13,300 nucleotides of DNA from Candidatus Thorarchaeota archaeon (GCA_016839345.1 JAEOUL010000349.1:1-13300), one strand, 5' to 3'. Counted from the first letter of the stretch, positions 6,964 through 13,300 are shown. Notes: generated by a model not told the origin, from the sequence alone. Numbers and translations: made by a program.

Positions 6964-8721
6964 CTATTGATTGATTCCTCTTTGTCGCTCAAAAGCTTCG
7001 ATCAGTTCATCAACAGATGTTGCTTGGGTTGCGTCTTTGTCGTCCCGCCAGCGACCAGTAAATCGTGGAAATCGAATCGCAAGTCCACTGTCTTTCAAGT
7101 AATATCTTCCCGCAGGATGCGTGGGACTCTTCGTAATCTCATCACCTAGAACTTCTATGACTTTGACGGGTTCAAACCACACATCTGCCTTCATATCGGA
7201 GATTACCTTCGCATGTTTTGTATCGATCTTATATTCATCAAGACGCTCTTTGAACTCAACCAATAGATCATCAGTAAAACCAGTTCCAATCTTGCACACA
7301 GTTGGGAATGTATCATTTTGAGGGTCATAGACTGAAGCTAGAAATGCACCATAGAGTCCAGTTCTTTTCCCACGACCATGTAATGCTCCAACTAGAACAA
7401 GATCAACTGAATCAGCAAGACCCTCAGTGTATGATGCCTTCAGCTTTATCCATAGCCAACTTCTCGAACCAGCTTGATAGGTTGAATCATTGTGGACAGC
7501 TTTTGCGATGACACCTTCATAACCAGAACCGATTGATTCTTCGAATAACTCTTGAAGTCGTTCAGGATCTTCTGTAAGTTCTGCAGCCGTGAGTTGCACT
7601 CGGTCTGAAACTTGTATGGTCTTCTCCAGCAAAGCCCGCCGGTCCATCATGGAATTGTTTGTAACATCATCGCCGTTAAGGAAGAGTATGTCAAAGAAGT
7701 AAATCGCTACAGGAACTTCTTCTCTTGTGGCTTCGATGTCAGTCTTTCTTCTTCGCCTCATCAGATCTTGAAATGGTCGCATCTTGCCTGTTGACGCATC
7801 TATTGCGACACACTCACATTCCAGGACACAAGAGTCTGCTTTCACATGTTCTAAAACCAGGTCAACAACATCAGGATATTGGGAAGTTATGATTTCTTGT
7901 CGACGTGAGTAGAGAACAACTTCATCGCCAATCTTGTGAACCTGAACCCTCTCACCATCATACTTGTTCTCAACAAGTGCTTTGCCTCCTGCTTTCTCAA
8001 TTATCTCAGAAGCAGTTGACAACTTCTTGGCTGCCATCATTCGGATAGGAGTGCCAACTTCTGTTTTAATGGTCTGTACTGCATCGATTCCTTGATTTGC
8101 TAGAATTGAGGCCACACTTCTAAGATCACTACAGATATTGTACGCTTTCTCAATTTCGCTTCGAGCGTCTCGGCCACCAGTAAATGCAGTCGCTAATGCA
8201 TCAATGAGCCCCATATCACCAAGACCAAGTCGAAGGGATCCTGTAACTGTTCTGAGGATGTATCGCGCTTCGATTGGTTCAGCATCCGTGATAAGTCCAA
8301 CCAGTTTGGAAATCTTGATTCTATTACTTCCTGATCCAGATACTTTCGAAGTCTGGTCTAGTGTTTCGTAGATAAATGCAACTGTCAAATCTTCAGAAAA
8401 AAGAGTGGCCTGAGCGCTTTCCTGCAACAGCTGCTCTGCGGTACTGCCAATGTCCCCTGTCTTCTGCAGAATCTTCTTAACATCACTCTCGGAAACTGAT
8501 GCAGCTGAGGCTACAACTTGAACAGCCATCTTTTCTGCTATTCCAATCTCTGGCTGGCCTTTCCAATCAGGATGTAATTTTCCCATTGTGAGAGCTATAA
8601 TCAATCCAACATCTTTGGGATCGGCATCTGCCAATACTTCTGAGAATAGGCGAATCTTTTCAAGTGTACCACTTGTTCTCTCAATATTGTCATAGGCTTG
8701 AGCTAATGTACTATATAGCAA
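6964..8721 (-). CDS. lig: ATP-dependent DNA ligase (archaeal type)
   Basis: The 585-residue protein is a full-length archaeal replicative DNA ligase, sealing nicks at Okazaki junctions and in repair. The N-terminal DNA-binding domain (~1-215) is followed by the adenylation domain. Motif I is NKYDGER with nucleophile K253; motif III-type YSRR is at 271-274; an acidic pair E301/E303 sits in ECECVA where many relatives have EGEIVA. FFDILFLNG (342-350), motif IV GYEGVIAK (400-407) and motif V WIKLK (424-428) follow. The OB domain ends with the motif VI region LAIRFPRFTGRWRDDKD (547-563). All catalytic motifs are intact. The start is TTG, with GGGAG 7 nt upstream; an in-frame TGA lies shortly upstream, so no longer form is possible, and the N-terminus (LAQAYDNIERT) matches the normal family start. 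It heads a same-strand cluster with the PTPS-family gene (63 nt downstream), and is divergent from the S17e gene. Confidence 0.97.
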   Translation of the reverse strand: MLYSTLAQAYDNIERTSGTLEKIRLFSEVLADADPKDVGLIIALTMGKLHPDWKGQPEIGIAEKMAVQVVASAASVSESDVKKILQKTGDIGSTAEQLLQESAQATLFSEDLTVAFIYETLDQTSKVSGSGSNRIKISKLVGLITDAEPIEARYILRTVTGSLRLGLGDMGLIDALATAFTGGRDARSEIEKAYNICSDLRSVASILANQGIDAVQTIKTEVGTPIRMMAAKKLSTASEIIEKAGGKALVENKYDGERVQVHKIGDEVVLYSRRQEIITSQYPDVVDLVLEHVKADSCVLECECVAIDASTGKMRPFQDLMRRRRKTDIEATREEVPVAIYFFDILFLNGDDVTNNSMMDRRALLEKTIQVSDRVQLTAAELTEDPERLQELFEESIGSGYEGVIAKAVHNDSTYQAGSRSWLWIKLKASYTEGLADSVDLVLVGALHGRGKRTGLYGAFLASVYDPQNDTFPTVCKIGTGFTDDLLVEFKERLDEYKIDTKHAKVISDMKADVWFEPVKVIEVLGDEITKSPTHPAGRYYLKDSGLAIRFPRFTGRWRDDKDATQATSVDELIEAFERQRGINQ

Positions 8722-8728
8722 GGATTCA

Positions 8729-8733
8729 CTCCC
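8729..8733 (-). promoter_or_regulatory. Ribosome binding site deciding a TTG start (DNA ligase)
   Basis: The minus strand reads GGGAG, 7 nt before the TTG at 8721. This supports the TTG as initiator, because no other start codon lies between the in-frame TGA and the conserved N-terminus. Confidence 0.6.
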
Positions 8734-8756
8734 ACTTTTTGAGGCTCACCACATGC

Positions 8757-8764
8757 TTTATAAA
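8757..8764. promoter_or_regulatory. Palindromic TATA box, probably shared by divergent ligase and S17e promoters
   Basis: TTTATAAA is its own reverse complement and lies in the middle of the 91-nt gap between the two start codons. Start sites about 25 nt either side would fall near 8786 for S17e (leader ~27 nt) and near 8735 for the ligase (leader ~14 nt). I see no second TATA-like sequence in the gap, so one TBP site may serve both directions, with orientation set by the flanking TFB-recognition bases (ACATGC on one side, ACTGAG on the other). The sequence is seen; the function is inferred. Confidence 0.5.
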
Positions 8765-8800
8765 CTCAGTCTGAAGCAAACCGGCATTCATAGATAACTC

Positions 8801-8805
8801 GGTGA
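8801..8805 (+). promoter_or_regulatory. Ribosome binding site deciding the S17e start
   Basis: GGTGA matches the core complement of the archaeal 16S 3' end. It lies 7 nt before the TTG at 8813 but only 1 nt before the alternative TTG at 8807. This selects 8813 as initiator. Confidence 0.7.
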
Positions 8806-8812
8806 GTTGGAA

Positions 8813-9061
8813 TTGGGTAGTGTAAGACCTAGATACATAAAAAATGCGGCAAAGAACCTATTGGCTCTTTACCCCGACACATTTACAGATGATTTTGAAA
8901 CCAACAAGAGGTTGGTGGAACAGCTCACTGATGTCAAGACAAAAAAGGTCCGTAACCGAATAGCAGGCTATTTGGTCGGACTCATTAAAATTGGAGTTGC
9001 CAGGGAAGAGGCCGAAGCTCTAGAGCCGGGTGAAGAAGTTACCGACGACATGGAGATGTAG
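8813..9061 (+). CDS. rps17e: Ribosomal protein S17e (eS17)
   Basis: A small-subunit ribosomal protein found in archaea and eukaryotes but not bacteria. The 82-residue product begins GSVRPRYIKNAAKNLL and continues YPDTFTDDFETNKRLVEQL, VKTKKVRNRIAGYLVGL, the conserved S17e core, with a short acidic tail ending DDMEM. I chose the TTG at 8813 instead of the in-frame TTG at 8807. This gives the family's usual M-G-S-V-R-P start, and the Shine-Dalgarno site at 8801-8805 then has normal spacing. It is divergent from the DNA ligase gene and 75 nt upstream of a DNA methyltransferase gene on the same strand. Confidence 0.96.
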   Translation: MGSVRPRYIKNAAKNLLALYPDTFTDDFETNKRLVEQLTDVKTKKVRNRIAGYLVGLIKIGVAREEAEALEPGEEVTDDMEM

Positions 9062-9112
9062 CTTGCTTAGTTTAGCTCCATTCATCTTCCTCAGAACCTC
9101 AAAGGTATCTTA

Positions 9113-9118
9113 AGGAGG
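9113..9118 (+). promoter_or_regulatory. Strong but oddly distant Shine-Dalgarno before the methyltransferase gene
   Basis: AGGAGG is a perfect ribosome-binding core but lies 18 nt upstream of the ATG at 9137, about twice the usual spacing. An in-frame TAA at 9125-9127 and the lack of ATG, GTG or TTG between the site and the ATG exclude a closer start in that frame. Either initiation tolerates the distance or the site is coincidental. Confidence 0.4.
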
Positions 9119-9136
9119 AACGTATAATCTCTCAGT

Positions 9137-10174
9137 ATGAAGGATTGGCAAAACCTGATCCTACAGGGCGATTGTTTTGATGCAATCAAAGATTACAAGA
9201 ATGTTCTCCAAGGGCAGGTGAGTCTAATTTACATAGACCCTCCATTCTTCTCGGGTACGGACTATACTTTGAAATCACGCTCTGGTGGAGATGACAAATC
9301 GGCAGGAGTTCTCAAAGAAGAAAACACATACAGTGACAAATGGAAAGGCGGACTCGATGAGTATCTAGAGTTCATGAAGACTAGGTTAAAAGTCATGAAA
9401 CCTCTTCTCAGAGAAGATGGTTCAATCTGGGTTCATCTGGACTGGCATGTGTCACACTATATCAAAATCATCCTCGACGAGATTTTTGGATATAACAATT
9501 TTGTCAATGAGATAATTTGGAGAAGAACAAACAGTCCTAAAGCTCAGAGCAAAGGATTTGGTAGTCAACATGATGTCATTCTACTTTATGCTGCGGATAC
9601 TTCGAAGTTTAGTACTAATCAGGTTTACAAAGATCATGACGATAAATCTTTGAAGCCATATAGTTATGAAGACGAGAATGGAAGATTTAGACTCATAGAG
9701 ATTGAGGCTCAAGGTATTCAGAGGACAAAGGGAAGAAAACAGTTTGTATGGAGAGGTAGAAAAGCTCCCTACCTTTATCGAAGAGAAACCTTAGATGATT
9801 GGTGGGAGAAGAATCTCATCTACACAAGCAGGAATGGAAGATATACAAAGAAACAGTATCTTTCAGATATCCCAGGAGTTCCTGTTTCAGACTTGTGGGT
9901 TGATATCCCACCCGTGCAAGGACTATCAAAAGAAAACACCGGATTTCAAACACAAAAACCGGTGTCGTTGTTAGAAAGGATCATACTGTCAGCATCAATA
10001 GAAGGAGATATCATTGCAGATTTCTTTTCAGGATCTGGAACCACTGCTGTAGCGGCAATTGCTACTGGTCGTCGATGGATCCTTTGCGACTCGTCTGAAA
10101 CTGCCATTTCTGTTTCAACGGAGAGAATTGGAAAAGTCAAAAACAAGGCTTTGTATAAATTGATAGAGATATGA
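9137..10174 (+). CDS. Site-specific DNA methyltransferase, beta class (N6-adenine or N4-cytosine)
   Basis: The 345-residue protein is an amino-methyltransferase that transfers a methyl group from S-adenosylmethionine to a DNA base. Motif order is that of the beta class. The catalytic DPPF (34-37, in LIYIDPPFFSGTDY) comes first. Then follow a middle region with the likely target-recognition segment (~130-260), motif X TQKP (272-275, before LLERIIL), and the SAM-binding motif DFFSGSGTTA at 295-304. N-terminal LILQGDCFDAI is also typical of the COG2189 group. DPPF in place of the commoner DPPY is an accepted variant. The length is that of a complete solitary enzyme, shorter than type III Mod subunits, with no obvious truncation. 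No restriction endonuclease is recognisable nearby. It could be an epigenetic or phase-marking orphan enzyme, or a restriction-modification remnant. The target sequence cannot be predicted. Confidence 0.9.
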   Translation: MKDWQNLILQGDCFDAIKDYKNVLQGQVSLIYIDPPFFSGTDYTLKSRSGGDDKSAGVLKEENTYSDKWKGGLDEYLEFMKTRLKVMKPLLREDGSIWVHLDWHVSHYIKIILDEIFGYNNFVNEIIWRRTNSPKAQSKGFGSQHDVILLYAADTSKFSTNQVYKDHDDKSLKPYSYEDENGRFRLIEIEAQGIQRTKGRKQFVWRGRKAPYLYRRETLDDWWEKNLIYTSRNGRYTKKQYLSDIPGVPVSDLWVDIPPVQGLSKENTGFQTQKPVSLLERIILSASIEGDIIADFFSGSGTTAVAAIATGRRWILCDSSETAISVSTERIGKVKNKALYKLIEI

Positions 10175-10230
10175 AAAGACTTGTTCAAAATGAATAACTT
10201 TATTGTGTTATCCTACAATAAGTGACATGT

Positions 10231-10235
10231 AGGAG
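10231..10235 (+). promoter_or_regulatory. Ribosome binding site for the small membrane protein (TTG start)
   Basis: AGGAG lies 9 nt before the TTG at 10245, supporting this short gene as translated. Upstream, CTTTATTG around 10197-10204 is a weak TATA-like candidate. Confidence 0.55.
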
Positions 10236-10244
10236 ATTGCTAAT

Positions 10245-10469
10245 TTGCCAGTAGTCATTGTAGTGGTGTTGTTTGGATTGTGCATAGGGATCTATTTGTA
10301 TTTTCGATTATCCGGGCGGATTCGAACTGAACCTACGGAAACAATCCGAAAAGGAACTAGTTCAGAAAAACTATTTCACTCTAAAGCCCATGATGTAGCT
10401 TTCTTCGATGGCGAATCTGAGGACTATGCTGAAGCGCAGTCACGCCTTAGACAATATGGTGGTGCATAA
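10245..10469 (+). CDS. Small single-pass membrane protein of unknown function
   Basis: I do not recognise this 74-residue protein. Residues 2-20 (PVVIVVVLFGLCIGIYLYF) form one hydrophobic helix followed by positive charges (RLSGRIR), which predicts a short N-terminus outside and a cytoplasmic tail of about 45 residues. The tail is polar and mixed-charge (TEPTETIRKG, DGESEDYAEAQSRLRQYGG). It has a Shine-Dalgarno (AGGAG) with good spacing to its TTG start. It follows the methyltransferase by 70 nt, so it could have its own promoter or be co-transcribed. It is convergent with the next gene, with only 4 bp between the stop codons. Confidence 0.7.
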   Translation: MPVVIVVVLFGLCIGIYLYFRLSGRIRTEPTETIRKGTSSEKLFHSKAHDVAFFDGESEDYAEAQSRLRQYGGA

Positions 10470-10473
10470 TAGC

Positions 10474-11562
10474 CTAATCCATCCAAATCGGTTCATGAGA
10501 ATCAACCGTTTCATGAAAGACTTCCCCCATTGCAATTTTATCCCATCGTCTCAGAAATGCAAAAATGGCTATTCCAATTAGAAATGCTGCACCAAATGGA
10601 GCATAGAGAACCAATGGGTTGTAGTAGTAGGAATATCCTGAAAACATTGTCATAATAGTGAAAGATAAGATCCCGGTAGGAGCAGCAGCCAGCACACTAA
10701 TCCCAAATCTACGTGAGCTTCGTTTCTTCTTCTCCCACTCACGAACTCCCCAAATAACAGATTGCATCTCCTCTTCGTCAAGAGGTGTACCACGTTCAAC
10801 TTCCACTTTGGCAACTTGAGGATGTATTCCATAGACTTCTAGGACTTTCAAGAATGCGGGTTCATGTCTCCAAAATGCACCTCGAATGATGATGACAAAA
10901 AATATTGATAAAATGACGATGGGCAGTAAAGAGGAAGTAAGTGACAGGATTATCAAGGAACCCATAGTTTGCCACATTGTAATCATCGCAGCTACGATAG
11001 GAATAAGAAATGATGCTGAGAGAAATGTGAGAATAACTATGAGAATCAACGAGCCAACATAGTCACCTAACCATCTTCTCCGTGGAATCCTTGCTAGATG
11101 AAAAGCAAGTAGGACTTCGCTAGCCTCAGGACGATTCAACATAAGCTCGACCATTGGTTCAGAAACTATGACAGCATTAAAGATGAGATTGTATGTTGAT
11201 ACAATGAAGGGGGCATTACTTTTTCGAATCCATACCTGTGTACTTGAGGGAACCAAGATTTTTTGATGAACCCGCCCAACCATATCATGAAAGGCGGGAT
11301 TACTTGATGGATTCTTGAAACGTGTATTGAGAATAAGCAAGAATAGGATATGACTAGCTGTTCCTACAAGCAGCATCAAGAGTAGCGGAATCAACCAGTT
11401 TGTGTATAGTAATGTATATCCAAAATAGAGGAAAAGAACTCCTGAGAGAGGTAAAGCTACAAGCAATGATACAATAGATAGCACTCCTCTAGAAATCAAG
11501 GGAACTAGTGTTCCAAACCATCTAACATTTCTTGGCTGACTCGAGCTCATCCCGCCACCCAT
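10474..11562 (-). CDS. Six-helix membrane protein resembling an M48/HtpX peptidase with its zinc site lost
   Basis: The 362-residue protein has hydrophobic helices at about 24-49, 56-79, 169-193, 203-227, 286-308 and 315-337. Between the second and third, residues 105-165 follow the M48 (HtpX/Ste24) catalytic-domain pattern: VWIRKSNAPFI, then NAVIVSEPMVELML, then a helix EVLLAFHLARIPRRR. That helix lines up with the family's EAVLAHELxHIxxRD, but HELAH is replaced by FHLAR (154-158), so both zinc histidines and the catalytic glutamate are gone. The following hairpin and WRHEPAFLKVLEVYG (231-245) occupy the place of the third-ligand helix. I infer an M48-fold pseudopeptidase, perhaps a scaffold or regulator of membrane-protein quality control. 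It could instead be an unrelated membrane protein. ATG 11562 fits a leaderless transcript (TATA-like box ~25 nt upstream); an in-frame ATG at 11550 is possible. It lies downstream of sdhB on the same strand. Confidence 0.7.
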   Translation of the reverse strand: MGGGMSSSQPRNVRWFGTLVPLISRGVLSIVSLLVALPLSGVLFLYFGYTLLYTNWLIPLLLMLLVGTASHILFLLILNTRFKNPSSNPAFHDMVGRVHQKILVPSSTQVWIRKSNAPFIVSTYNLIFNAVIVSEPMVELMLNRPEASEVLLAFHLARIPRRRWLGDYVGSLILIVILTFLSASFLIPIVAAMITMWQTMGSLIILSLTSSLLPIVILSIFFVIIIRGAFWRHEPAFLKVLEVYGIHPQVAKVEVERGTPLDEEEMQSVIWGVREWEKKKRSSRRFGISVLAAAPTGILSFTIMTMFSGYSYYYNPLVLYAPFGAAFLIGIAIFAFLRRWDKIAMGEVFHETVDSHEPIWMD

Positions 11563-11582
11563 TTGTCCATCATGTTTGAAAT

Positions 11583-11590
11583 GTTATAAC
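11583..11590 (-). promoter_or_regulatory. Candidate TATA box of the M48-like gene
   Basis: The minus strand reads AGTTATAACA, centred about 25 nt upstream of the ATG at 11562. This predicts transcription starting at or next to the ATG (leaderless). It lies inside the 62-nt gap after sdhB, so the gene may be transcribed independently of the succinate dehydrogenase genes. Confidence 0.45.
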
Positions 11591-11624
11591 TTGTTTGTTA
11601 GTCAAAGTTGAGACCTAGCTTCAA

Positions 11625-12356
11625 TCATAGATTCTTGATTTTTTGTATTGCGCCTCCAGGTGCAACTCCCTTTGGACAGGCTTTCACGCAGTTCATTATT
11701 AGATCACAGAGAGGTGCACCTTCAGGTTTTTTTGCAACTTCTGAGAATCTCTTTGGATCTGGACTGCGAGAGTCTTCGTGGAATCTCCAAGACTTTGCAA
11801 GTGCAGCTGGACCTACATACTCCTCCTTCTCAGCATTTACTGGACAGGAACCATAGCAGAGTGCACAGAGAATACAATTCACATATCGCTCGATCTTCTT
11901 TCGATCCTTAGGACTCTGAGATCTTGGTGATTCTCCATCCTTAGTATCACTCCATAACTTCATTGTTTCAAGAACACTATAGAATTTGGTCATGTCAACA
12001 ACCAAGTCTTTCAAGATTGGCATGTTGGGTAAGGGTTCGATCAGTATCTCGGTGCCAGCGTTCCAACCAGTTGGTTTTTTTGAAATGATTGGGAAGGGTT
12101 TCAGTTTCATGTCATAACTCGATACATCAGCAACTTGTGTTCTACATGCCAGTCTAGGTTCCTTGTTGATTAGTATAGAGCAGCTACCACATACTGCTCC
12201 ACGGCAAGAATATCTGAACGAAAGAGAAGCGTCCATTCGATCCTGAATCTGAAACAATGCATCAAGGATGGTCATGCCCTTATGTACATCTACCTTGTAG
12301 AGATCATAGTGTGTGATTGATTCACCATCTCTGCTTCGAGCAATCCTAAACATCAT
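11625..12356 (-). CDS. sdhB: Succinate dehydrogenase / fumarate reductase iron-sulfur subunit
   Basis: The 243-residue protein passes electrons between the flavoprotein and the quinone or other carrier. Counting from the ATG at 12356, the 2Fe-2S cysteines are C51, C56, C59 and C71 (SCRGAVCGSC ... LAC). A second group reads C161-x2-C164-x2-C167-x3-C171-P, and a third C217-x5-C223-x3-C227-P. Together these carry the 4Fe-4S and 3Fe-4S clusters, the standard layout. There is no extra C-terminal CCG domain of the kind found in thiol:fumarate reductase TfrB. The flavoprotein stop TGA shares its A with this ATG (TGATG), and GAGAGG lies 8 nt upstream. Hence I prefer ATG 12356 to the TTG at 12359; the next ATG at 12353 is also possible. 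This overlap implies translational coupling with the flavoprotein gene. No membrane-anchor gene follows. Confidence 0.95.
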   Translation of the reverse strand: MMFRIARSRDGESITHYDLYKVDVHKGMTILDALFQIQDRMDASLSFRYSCRGAVCGSCSILINKEPRLACRTQVADVSSYDMKLKPFPIISKKPTGWNAGTEILIEPLPNMPILKDLVVDMTKFYSVLETMKLWSDTKDGESPRSQSPKDRKKIERYVNCILCALCYGSCPVNAEKEEYVGPAALAKSWRFHEDSRSPDPKRFSEVAKKPEGAPLCDLIMNCVKACPKGVAPGGAIQKIKNL

Positions 12357-13300
12357 CAATAAGCCCTCTCCTTTACCTCGAACATTCCCAAGTTCACATC
12401 GATGAACTCAGTCTTGATGTAATCTTCAACTTTGGTGAACAATGAATGTTTCAAGAAATTATCATCATCACGTTCAGGATAGTCCATTCTCCAATGGGCA
12501 CCTCGACTCTCCCGACGCATCAGAGCCCCCATGGTTATGACCTCAGCTAAATCCAGCATATTTTCGAGCTCTAGGACTCGTGTCAAGGCATAGTTGAACT
12601 TCTCATCACTGCGACCAACACTCACATTTTTGAACCGTTCCTTCAACTCGCGAATCATCTTCAGAGCTGCTTCTAGAGCTTCTGATTTCCGATAGACACC
12701 TACAAGTACATCCATTGTTTGACCCATCGTTTCTCGAATGTCTGCTGGTGAATCACCGCCCTCATGGAGAAGGAGAGCTTGGAATCTCTCACGTGTATCA
12801 AAGGCTTCTTGCTCAACGCACGATTTGTCAGGAGATGCAGCTGAAGCAACATACTCTACAACTTTCTCTCCGACAACTCGACCAAACACCAAGGTTTCAA
12901 GCAGCGAGTTTCCACCAAGTCTGTTAGCACCATGCACGCTCATGCATGCAGCTTCACCTACTGCGAAGAGACCTGTAATTGAAGTAACTCCAAACTTATC
13001 CGTGTGAATACCTCCCATTGAGTAATGTTGGGCCGGTTGAATTGGAATAGGTTCATCTATCGGGTCTATGCCTGCAAAATGAATGCAGATTTCTCGAATC
13101 CCCGGGAGTCGTTCCAAAATCTTCTCTTTTCCCAAGTGTCTTAAATCGAGGTGAACATACTCATCTTCAAACCCACGACCTTCAAGAACTTCAGTTCGGA
13201 TGGCTCGAGCGACAATATCTCGAGGTGCTAATTCCATCTTCTTAGGAGCATACTTTTTCATGAACCGCTTGCCCTTTGAGTTAATGAGGTGACCGCCTTC
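12356..13300 (-). CDS. sdhA: Succinate dehydrogenase / fumarate reductase flavoprotein subunit (N-terminal part beyond window)
   Basis: The frame is open to the right edge, giving 314 C-terminal residues; the methionine at 13261 is internal. Upstream of it the frame reads EGGHLINSKGKRF, and then MKKYAPKKMELAPRDIVARA, the conserved flavoprotein segment. The N-terminal FAD-binding Rossmann motif and the flavin-attachment histidine region therefore lie outside the window. Visible family marks are QHYSMGGI (near nt 13027), which contributes to the dicarboxylate site, and GLFAVGEAACMSVHGANRLG (nt ~12967-12910), the C-terminal part of the FAD domain. Near the end is ESRGAHWRMDYPERDD, containing the conserved arginine and histidine region of the helical and capping domains. 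The last codons overlap the sdhB start by one base. Direction (succinate oxidation or fumarate reduction) cannot be told from the sequence. Confidence 0.95.
   Translation of the reverse strand, partial: EGGHLINSKGKRFMKKYAPKKMELAPRDIVARAIRTEVLEGRGFEDEYVHLDLRHLGKEKILERLPGIREICIHFAGIDPIDEPIPIQPAQHYSMGGIHTDKFGVTSITGLFAVGEAACMSVHGANRLGGNSLLETLVFGRVVGEKVVEYVASAASPDKSCVEQEAFDTRERFQALLLHEGGDSPADIRETMGQTMDVLVGVYRKSEALEAALKMIRELKERFKNVSVGRSDEKFNYALTRVLELENMLDLAEVITMGALMRRESRGAHWRMDYPERDDDNFLKHSLFTKVEDYIKTEFIDVNLGMFEVKERAY

Noticed and set aside
8807..8812. Start of S17e at the first TTG (8807)
   Set aside because: It leaves only 1 nt after the GGTGA ribosome site and adds two residues before the conserved M-G-S-V-R-P start.
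9137..10469. Restriction-modification system made of the methyltransferase and the small downstream gene
   Set aside because: The 74-residue product is a single membrane helix with a polar tail; it has no nuclease motif.
10474..11562. Active HtpX-type metallopeptidase
   Set aside because: The zinc motif is FHLAR instead of HExxH, and no other HExxH is present in the protein.
11563..11624. Terminator after sdhB
   Set aside because: I see no oligo-T run or hairpin in the minus strand of this gap; only a TATA-like box.
12357..12359. TTG start for sdhB at 12359
   Set aside because: The adjacent ATG at 12356 overlaps the sdhA stop as TGATG and has better Shine-Dalgarno spacing.

Overview
The window looks like genomic DNA of an archaeon, most likely an Asgard archaeon, possibly Thorarchaeia-like. 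The archaeal evidence is an ATP-dependent DNA ligase of archaeal type, ribosomal protein S17e, an MptA/FolE2-type GTP cyclohydrolase next to an archaeal PTPS-family protein, and TATA-like boxes about 25 nt upstream of plausible transcription starts. The Asgard assignment is an inference. It rests on a giant surface protein whose cytoplasmic tail reads like the longin/roadblock-like domains common in Asgard genomes.

Layout. Positions 1-5535, minus strand, hold two tandem paralogous cell-surface glycoproteins. The downstream copy (1-1885) is cut by the left edge. The upstream copy (2011-5535) is complete: signal segment, beta-rich ectodomain with about 21 N-glycosylation sequons, one transmembrane helix, then a roughly 230-residue cytoplasmic longin-like region. 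Positions 5606-8721, minus strand, hold a compact cluster read in the order DNA ligase, PTPS-family enzyme, MptA-type GTP cyclohydrolase. All three start with TTG behind good Shine-Dalgarno sites. A divergent promoter region (8722-8812) contains a palindromic TATA-like box. From it, S17e (8813-9061) and then an apparently solitary beta-class DNA methyltransferase (9137-10174) and a small single-helix membrane protein (10245-10469) run on the plus strand. The last is convergent, with 4 bp between stop codons, with a six-helix membrane protein (10474-11562) that looks like an M48/HtpX-type peptidase which has lost its HExxH zinc site. Positions 11625-13300, minus strand, hold succinate dehydrogenase/fumarate reductase: the iron-sulfur subunit, and a flavoprotein subunit cut by the right edge. 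The two overlap by one base.

How the genes fit together. The cyclohydrolase and PTPS-family protein are consecutive enzymes of pterin or deazaguanine synthesis, feeding a tetrahydromethanopterin/folate-like C1 carrier or archaeosine. SdhAB links succinate and fumarate to an electron carrier; no membrane-anchor subunit is visible. The tandem surface proteins are the most unusual part: they could couple extracellular binding to a cytoplasmic trafficking-type domain, but no small GTPase lies in the window. No RNA gene, CRISPR array, insertion sequence or origin was recognised, and no stretch longer than about 125 bases lacks a gene. Of the ten gene starts visible, five appear to be TTG.
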